24,512 nucleotides of DNA from Elysia marginata (taxonomy: Eukaryota; Mollusca; Gastropoda; Plakobranchidae): contig BMAT01001894.1 in the NCBI GenBank assembly GCA_019649035.1, positions 67,344 through 91,855 on the forward strand, given 5' to 3'. A model generated the notes under the pieces. That model was given only the letters and a program-made list of their open reading frames with translations, was not told the DNA's origin and ran no database searches. This document shows positions 20,001 to 24,512 of the stretch, piece by piece. The stretch's first letter is position 1. The number at the start of each line of letters is the position of its first letter. The position numbers were made by a program, and so were the translations under genes.

Positions 20001-21852
20001 AGGTATTGATGCCTTAGCAATCATACCAATTAAAATTAAACACATATAAAATATGGAATTTCAACATGCGTTAGGTGTGAAAACTGTTAAAAAATGGTTT
20101 TAGCATCAACATCTAATGTAAAAAAAATTTTACGTCTGTACCTCCACTAAAGTTTAAAAACCTTTATCTCATAACTAAGCCATTTGACTTATGACTCATT
20201 TGAACACAATGTGAGACATATTTATGTATATATATTTATATATTTATATATACTTGAGTTTCTTGGAATCAGAGATAATTACTTCAACAAATCATCAAAC
20301 ACATTTCCCAGTCCAGGGAAACAACTGTTGTGTTGAGGAAATGATGAAAGTTGGATATTTACAATGGAAACCTCATAATTCAAATCTCATGGAAATATAC
20401 AAAAGCTTTGAATTAAGAGAATTTGAATTGTAGTCAAGGTATCAGGTTTCATTTCTTAGGCATTTCTTTTGCACTATTACTATTAATATAACCTTCCTAT
20501 TTTACCCCGACTTTGCAGGGAGACAAAAACTAAATTATTCCATGGTCTACAGACACCCCAGTGTGGGTTTTAGTGTGTCAACTTTTTGCAGTGATACTGA
20601 TAGTTTATGATATGCCTTTCATGCTTTGCCAGAAAATATAAGGAAGCCCTTCTGCAGGCGTCAATATAAACTTTGAATTACGAGAACTGAACTTTACTAA
20701 CTTTGAATTAAGAGATCAAAACTGAGAAAGCTTAAGAGAAATGAAAAACTTTGTATAAATTTAGAAAACTGAATTGTGAGGATTTTGAATTATGAACTTT
20801 CGATTTAGGATGTTTCCAGTTCCACTGTATGAACATTTCTAGTGAAAGTGAGAAAAATAACATATTTGAAAGGGGTAGAACTGCACTAAGAAGGATTTAT
20901 CCTGGCATACTTTGCATCAAAACAGGAGCAAAAGAATCATCAACATAAGTAGTGCATTGGTTTAGATCACATTACAATACCTACCTCATGATTCGTGAGT
21001 CTCTGTACAATGTCATAAGATAGGTTAGGATCTTATCACTATCAGTGGCATAATATCACTGTTTAAGTTAACTTTGCTGCTTGTTCAAAGCTTTATGAAG
21101 CTCAATTCTCAGACCCAGAAGTATATATTTGCATTTCTTTTTATATGAGTAACCCATTTTTTTTTTAAATTTTATATAATATTTTTGCAATTTTACTCTC
21201 TTTAATTTAGGTACTGGACAATCAAATGCAAGATTATCATCACATTGTAAGCCACACAATGTCTGCCGGTTCTTTCAACTGGACAGTGCTGCGAATGTAT
21301 TTAAAACAAAAAAGAAATGCAGACCATATTTGTAACAAGTTTAAAGGTATAATATTTGATAGCGTAGTTGCAGGTGCTGGGAAAGGTGGAATTTTGAATG
21401 AGTCCCCTAATGATGGTCAGTCACAAGTTCATGCACTCGACAGAATGGTGCATGGTATTGTTCTATCGAAAAAAATGAATTTCTTTATGCAAAGTATGGT
21501 TGAATCCATGTCTAAAGTCTTCTTTTCAGTAACAAAAGAAAAAACTGTCAAGTTTTATGAAGAAACTCTTCGATTCTTTAGAGAAGAGCCTCTGCAGGTT
21601 CCAACATTGATTTTGACTTCCAGAGATGACCCCATGTGTGATGCTGCTGTAATGGAGAAGCTAGTCAATATCTGGAGAGCAAAGCAACATGTTTATGTAT
21701 CTATAAAAGTTTGGGAAAGCTCCCCTCATGCACAGCACTATATATACCACAAAGAGGAGTATGAGAGTTTGCATGAAGAGCTGATGAAGACAATATTTAC
21801 TACCATTAACTCCCCGACAGCCAAAGTGATAAATGCAAAATCAAATTTGTAA
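16993..21852 (+). CDS. TMEM53-like: DUF829/TMEM53-family protein, three exons, 344 aa as modelled
   Basis: The model joins 16993-17087, 18250-18547 and 21211-21852 (1035 nt with stop). The family has an alpha/beta-hydrolase fold; vertebrate TMEM53 is a nuclear-envelope protein. No reaction is established for this protein. Landmarks: beta strand and turn VLVVMITWLGAK (77-88), then RYSHLYTKQGLDVLVV; HTMSAGS with the putative nucleophile Ser149; IFDS after the following helix; ILTSRDDP with the acid near Asp270/Asp271; and SSPHAQHY with His304/His307 where the family has its conserved SxHxxH. TMEM53's strongly hydrophobic membrane segment is not evident: the corresponding stretch from RMVHGIVLSKKMNFF onward is charged. 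Residues 1-32 look like a mitochondrial presequence. Exons 2-3 are firm; exon 1 is an inference. TMEM53 itself is about 277 aa. Confidence 0.8.
18250..18547 (+). CDS. Exon 2 of the DUF829 gene
   Basis: The acceptor TTTGATTTCTTTTTTCAG ends at 18249 and the donor AAT|GTAAGT begins at 18548, both consensus. It encodes the first core strand (KVLVVMITWLGAK), the helix with LRYSHLYTKQG, and KSEATDFIWP, all typical of the DUF829 N-terminal half. It ends in phase 0 with AEQIYN. ATG at 18251 is one base inside the exon and is the fallback start if exon 1 is not coding. Confidence 0.88.
18675..20220. repeat. Long inverted repeat inside intron 2 (arms about 430 bp)
   Basis: The left arm 18675-19114 pairs with the right arm 19797-20220 read in reverse complement. 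Matching stations include TATGTCTC at the outer ends, GGCTTAGTT-TGAGATAAAGG, CACCTTTATAGTTGTCTAAA against the inverse of TTTAGATGACTATAAAGGTA, TTTCTGAAATTTCACAAGT, and CTTAAGACTC near the inner ends. By eye identity is roughly three quarters with small gaps. A 682-bp spacer (19115-19796) separates the arms. The form resembles a foldback element. No transposase or clear target-site duplication was found. Confidence 0.85.
20407..20829 (+). repeat. Probable end of a pogo/Tigger-like DNA transposon remnant
   Basis: Repeated TTTGAATTA-(A/C)GAGA wording at 20407, 20672 and 20700, then TTTTGAATTATGAACTTTCGATTTAGG broken up near 20780-20808 and a terminal CAGTTCCACTGTA at 20817-20829. In many invertebrates, pogo-type inverted repeats begin CAGTGGAAC and contain repeated GAATT words, which this resembles in inverse orientation. 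No opposite end or transposase was found, so the assignment is tentative. Confidence 0.35.
21211..21852 (+). CDS. Exon 3 (terminal coding exon) of the DUF829 gene
   Basis: It begins after TTTAG at 21210 with VLDNQMQDYHHIVSH in phase 0 and runs 213 codons to TAA at 21850-21852. It supplies the putative nucleophile elbow (HTMSAGS), the IFDS strand, the acid-containing SRDDP turn and the SSPHAQH histidines, so nearly all catalytic-type residues lie here. The C-terminal tail after ELMKTIFTTI is short and polar. The stop codon sits inside TTGTAAGTG, which also reads as a splice donor. Confidence 0.9.
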   Translation, partial: VLDNQMQDYHHIVSHTMSAGSFNWTVLRMYLKQKRNADHICNKFKGIIFDSVVAGAGKGGILNESPNDGQSQVHALDRMVHGIVLSKKMNFFMQSMVESMSKVFFSVTKEKTVKFYEETLRFFREEPLQVPTLILTSRDDPMCDAAVMEKLVNIWRAKQHVYVSIKVWESSPHAQHYIYHKEEYESLHEELMKTIFTTINSPTAKVINAKSNL

Positions 21853-23430
21853 GTGCCATTAGGTAATATAGAGAAGACAAATACATGTATTACAGGGTAG
21901 TGAAACTAGTAGGGACTCTTCAAAACTAAGATAAGATGTACAACTACATGCACCTTTGACAGGTGTCACAGTCATGATTACATGTATATTTAAAGCGTAT
22001 ACCTTTGGGTGTGAGATAAATAACTTAAACCTATCAGTACATCTGGCGTCAAAATGTTACCCTAGTGGTTTTTTTTCTTTGATTAAAAATACTTGCAACT
22101 TGAATGTCTCTAAAAGCTTTGCAACACTCCTCAAAAATTAATATTTTCAGAAAACATTCTTTGTTTATTTTTTTTTTTTTTTTCACAAAAAAATTATACT
22201 GACCAGGTTCATTTCTGAAACCCACCATTATAAAAAATGGAGGTAAATTTATTAACCCTATATATTTAATTAAGAACCAGAAAAATGAGGTTAGTTTTTG
22301 TTAATACCTTAAAAATTGTTTCTACCTAATTTAAAAACAATACCTGAATGACGAAAATTTCACTGGTTTTAATGATTGTCCTAAGACTGGCAAGTCATTC
22401 CTGATGTACAGATTAGTATAAAAAGGTTCATTACAATGATTACCTTAAAAAGGTGGCGTGATTTTGTCACCCCTGTTCATTTTTCCCTAATTTAATGTAT
22501 TGGGGTACACAAGTTACTTCAGATGCATGGATAAGATAGTAAAAAAATGATGTACAGATTGGGTTAAAAGAGACTACATTAAGTCATGCGCCTAGGGTGA
22601 ATGAATCGGACGTTGCAGTAATTGTCTTTCAAGGCATTGCTGTTTTGATCAAGGTGGTTTCTAAGTTTCCAAACATCAAAAATTACATAAAATTATCAAT
22701 ATTTTGTGAAAAGATATTAAAACGTTTGTTGATATAGAATATAGAGAAACAGAAAAAAATAAACCTTTAAATGGCATTTCTCAAAAAATAATATTCGACT
22801 TTAAATCATTCGCACTAGATGGGAGACATATAATTTTGTTAAACTTTTTTGAAAGTTTTAAAATCTGTAGGTTGATTTGGGTAGTAATATGAGGTGAGAT
22901 TTTTTATCGGACTCAAAATGGTTCATAATTTCATCTGCACTAGAAAAGTCAGCTATAATCTCAAACTAAATTTCTTTTTTCACTGAGAGTGTGAAATGCA
23001 TGAACCATGGCACATGTAAAAGTGCAACTTCCATGAAATGTCTGGTTTAAAGAGAGTTAAATTTTTACTTGTATAGTCTATTGACACACTTCCCACATCA
23101 AACTAATCAAATTGTCAAAATATCACAAACCCAAAGAAAAAACATTCATTAATGCTTTTTAACTTAACAAAGAAAACTTGAGCAGTTAAATTTTTGTCAA
23201 CATTATCAATTAGACTTTAGGTTTAAAAGTTTATTACTCTAACCTACGTTCTGATGACCATTTGATATCAAAAGTAGTTACTTCAAGTGCTGTTTATTCA
23301 TTCTATGGGAATTATAATCTTTCTAGTACCTGTAATATCAATGAGCGAAACCCAACTCAAAAAAAATTTGTTTTTCAATTATGTATTCGTTTTAGTGTTC
23401 ACAAGAATGTTACAACTTTAGAAAGTAAAA
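21853..23430 (+). other. Probable 3' UTR and downstream sequence of the DUF829 gene
   Basis: No coding sequence is supported; ORF 21956-22141 lacks a domain. A long T-run lies at about 22168-22183. The first plain AATAAA is at 22758-22763, about 0.9 kb past the stop, so the transcript may end there or extend to signals near 24240-24314. Confidence 0.45.
22758..22763 (+). promoter_or_regulatory. Candidate proximal poly(A) signal AATAAA
   Basis: First canonical AATAAA after the stop at 21852. Its use would exclude the SINE and both downstream inverted repeats from the mRNA. In sequence this AT-rich the motif alone is weak evidence. Confidence 0.3.
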
Positions 23431-23710
23431 GGGGGCAGCGTGGCAGAGTGGTAAGGCGTTGTATTTGTGACCTGGCATCTCGGATTCGATTCGCGACCAT
23501 GCCATGTTGCAATTGCCTTGGGAAAGCAATTTACTCTTAACTTTTCCCCAATCCACTCCACTTGTAAAATGGGTACCCAGTTACATCAATGCTTGAACTT
23601 GTAATATGCGCTTGCAACAGCCTGCATATGGATTAAAATGGCTTTCAAATGTACTGGGCCTGGTCAGCTGGGGCATTAGTGGCCTTGCTCTTGTGGTGAC
23701 ACAGTTTTGC
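23431..23710 (+). mobile_element. tRNA-derived SINE
   Basis: The head GGGGGCAGCGTGGCAGAGTGG contains a pol III A box (TGGCAGAGTGG, 23441-23451) and a B box (GGATTCGATTC, 23482-23492) at normal tRNA spacing. It is followed by a body with CCTTGGGAAAGCAATTTACT, CCACTCCACTTGT and AAATGGGTACCCAG. This head-plus-body layout occurs in SINEs of many marine invertebrates, where the body is a shared central domain. The copy is diverged and lies on the same strand as the DUF829 gene. The 3' end is uncertain, and no clear target-site duplication or A/T tail was seen. It needs LINE proteins from elsewhere to move. Confidence 0.8.
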
Positions 23711-23731
23711 TGAGAAACGAAGCCAAATTTT

Positions 23732-23985
23732 CCAAAAGGGATTGATATGGTGTACAAAAAAACCCAGAAAAAACTAGAGACTTTATAACAGGTTACAGTA
23801 ATTTATATGAAATTTGTACAGTGTATTTAAAATACTTGTTGAATTTTTCAAGATAGTGTTATTTACAGGTTTTTCTTCAAATAGAGAGTCTCAGTGAGCT
23901 GCATTTACTCTTTCAGCCTTTTACTATAACCTGTTATAAAGTCTCCAGTTGTTTTTTTTATTTACACCATATCAATCCCTTTTGG
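23732..23985. repeat. MITE-like inverted repeat with about 65-70-bp arms
   Basis: The left arm 23732-23801 (CCAAAAGGGATTGATATGGT to GGTTACAGTAA) pairs with the right arm 23921-23985 (TTACTATAACCTGTTATAAA to ATCAATCCCTTTTGG), with a 119-bp spacer and an imperfect middle. No coding content. It lies just after the SINE. Confidence 0.8.
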
Positions 23986-24040
23986 TTCTGAATTTTTCCA
24001 TTGAAAGATTATAGATCTCTCAATGGAAAAATTCTGAACC
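23984..24040. repeat. 57-bp hairpin, 24-bp arms
   Basis: Arm GGTTCTGAATTTTTCCATTG (23984 onward) pairs with 24017-24040 (to AAATTCTGAACC) at 22 of 24 positions around a 9-base loop. It begins at the last bases of the preceding inverted repeat. It is a palindrome rather than a rho-type or bacterial terminator. Confidence 0.8.
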
Positions 24041-24512
24041 AGAAATAAAAAGTGGAGGTATTTTGCAAATTATTCTTCCTCTCGTCCACTGAGGCAATGA
24101 TAAAATGTAGATCCAATAGCCATGATAAAGCACAATATAACCGGTTTTTTTTTCATTTATTTCTGTGTACTGTTCTTAAATTTCATAGCTTTTCTTTGTT
24201 ATGAAAAAAAAGTAATGTGCAATCAGTAGAAATGTATAATAAATGAACATGTATTTATGTATATTGTACCAGAACACTGTCTAAAATTGTTTCTGACTGC
24301 AATGAATCAATAAATATCTTATCTTGCTATGAAATTTTAAACATGGAGAGGTCCAACTGCATCTCTAAGATTTAAAATTTGTCCTTTTTATCAGGATTCT
24401 AAAAGTTTTAATCTCATAGCTTATAATGATCAGGACTATTTTTTACACGAAAAAGGAAACCAGAATCAGGTCTTTCTTTTGATTGTCCTTTTTATAAATT
24501 TTACTTAGGGAC
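24041..24512. other. Noncoding end of window with poly(A) signals
   Basis: No gene seen. AATAAA occurs at 24238-24243 and 24309-24314, the second in CAATGAATCAATAAATATCT. Either could be the distal cleavage signal of the DUF829 transcript, giving a 3' UTR of about 2.4 kb that includes the SINE and hairpins. Unproven. Confidence 0.35.

Larger units (their letters stand above)
18548..21210 (+). other. Intron 2 of the DUF829 gene
   Basis: A phase-0 GT-AG intron of 2663 bp with donor GTAAGT and acceptor ACTCTCTTTAATTTAG. It contains the long inverted repeat at 18675-20220 and a transposon-end-like stretch at 20407-20829. Minor ORFs inside (19480-19704, 20224-20433 and 21068-21259) have no recognisable domain. 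Confidence 0.85.

Noticed and set aside
23431-23503. Functional tRNA gene
   Set aside because: A and B boxes are present, but the stems do not form a convincing cloverleaf and a SINE body follows directly.

Overview
The window is from an animal nuclear genome. It is AT-rich and gene-poor, with GT-AG introns, a tRNA-headed SINE, a decayed LINE and many short inverted-repeat elements. Frequent palindromic words (TACATGTA, TAGGCCTA, ACCGGT, clustered AGATCTAGAT) suggest a marine invertebrate, most likely a mollusc and perhaps a gastropod. That lineage call is inference from texture, not a gene-based placement. No bacterial gene, operon, CRISPR array or rRNA is visible.

Two protein-coding genes can be supported, and they point away from each other. 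On the minus strand, 7155-7874 is an apparently single-exon NAT8/camello-type membrane N-acetyltransferase (GNAT fold with a hydrophobic hairpin). On the plus strand, 16993-21852 is a three-exon DUF829/TMEM53-family alpha/beta-hydrolase-like gene. Its exons 2 (18250-18547) and 3 (21211-21852) are firm. Exon 1 (16993-17087) is proposed here: it joins exon 2 in phase, has a strong start context after an in-frame stop, and adds a 32-residue arginine-rich leader that looks like a mitochondrial presequence. Nothing links the two genes functionally.

Layout: 1-1845, dead non-LTR retrotransposon (endonuclease and reverse transcriptase remnants). 2011-2737, short tandem duplications followed by a decayed acidic reading frame. 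4761-5355, a 48-bp perfect inverted repeat abutting a 174-bp hairpin element. 7122-7930, acetyltransferase gene. 8016-15212, noncoding sequence with dispersed repeats, a tandem duplication broken by an assembly gap (13118-13293), and a 257-bp non-autonomous DNA transposon with an 8-bp target-site duplication (13925-14181). 16051-16178, CTA microsatellite. 16993-21852, the DUF829 gene, whose second intron holds a 1.5-kb inverted repeat able to form a long double-stranded RNA. 21853-24512, probable 3' UTR and downstream sequence with a SINE, two overlapping inverted repeats and several AATAAA signals.

The most noteworthy points are the possible mitochondrial leader on a DUF829 protein and the number of inverted repeats in or beside this gene's transcript. 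I found no clear case for a wholly new multi-gene system.
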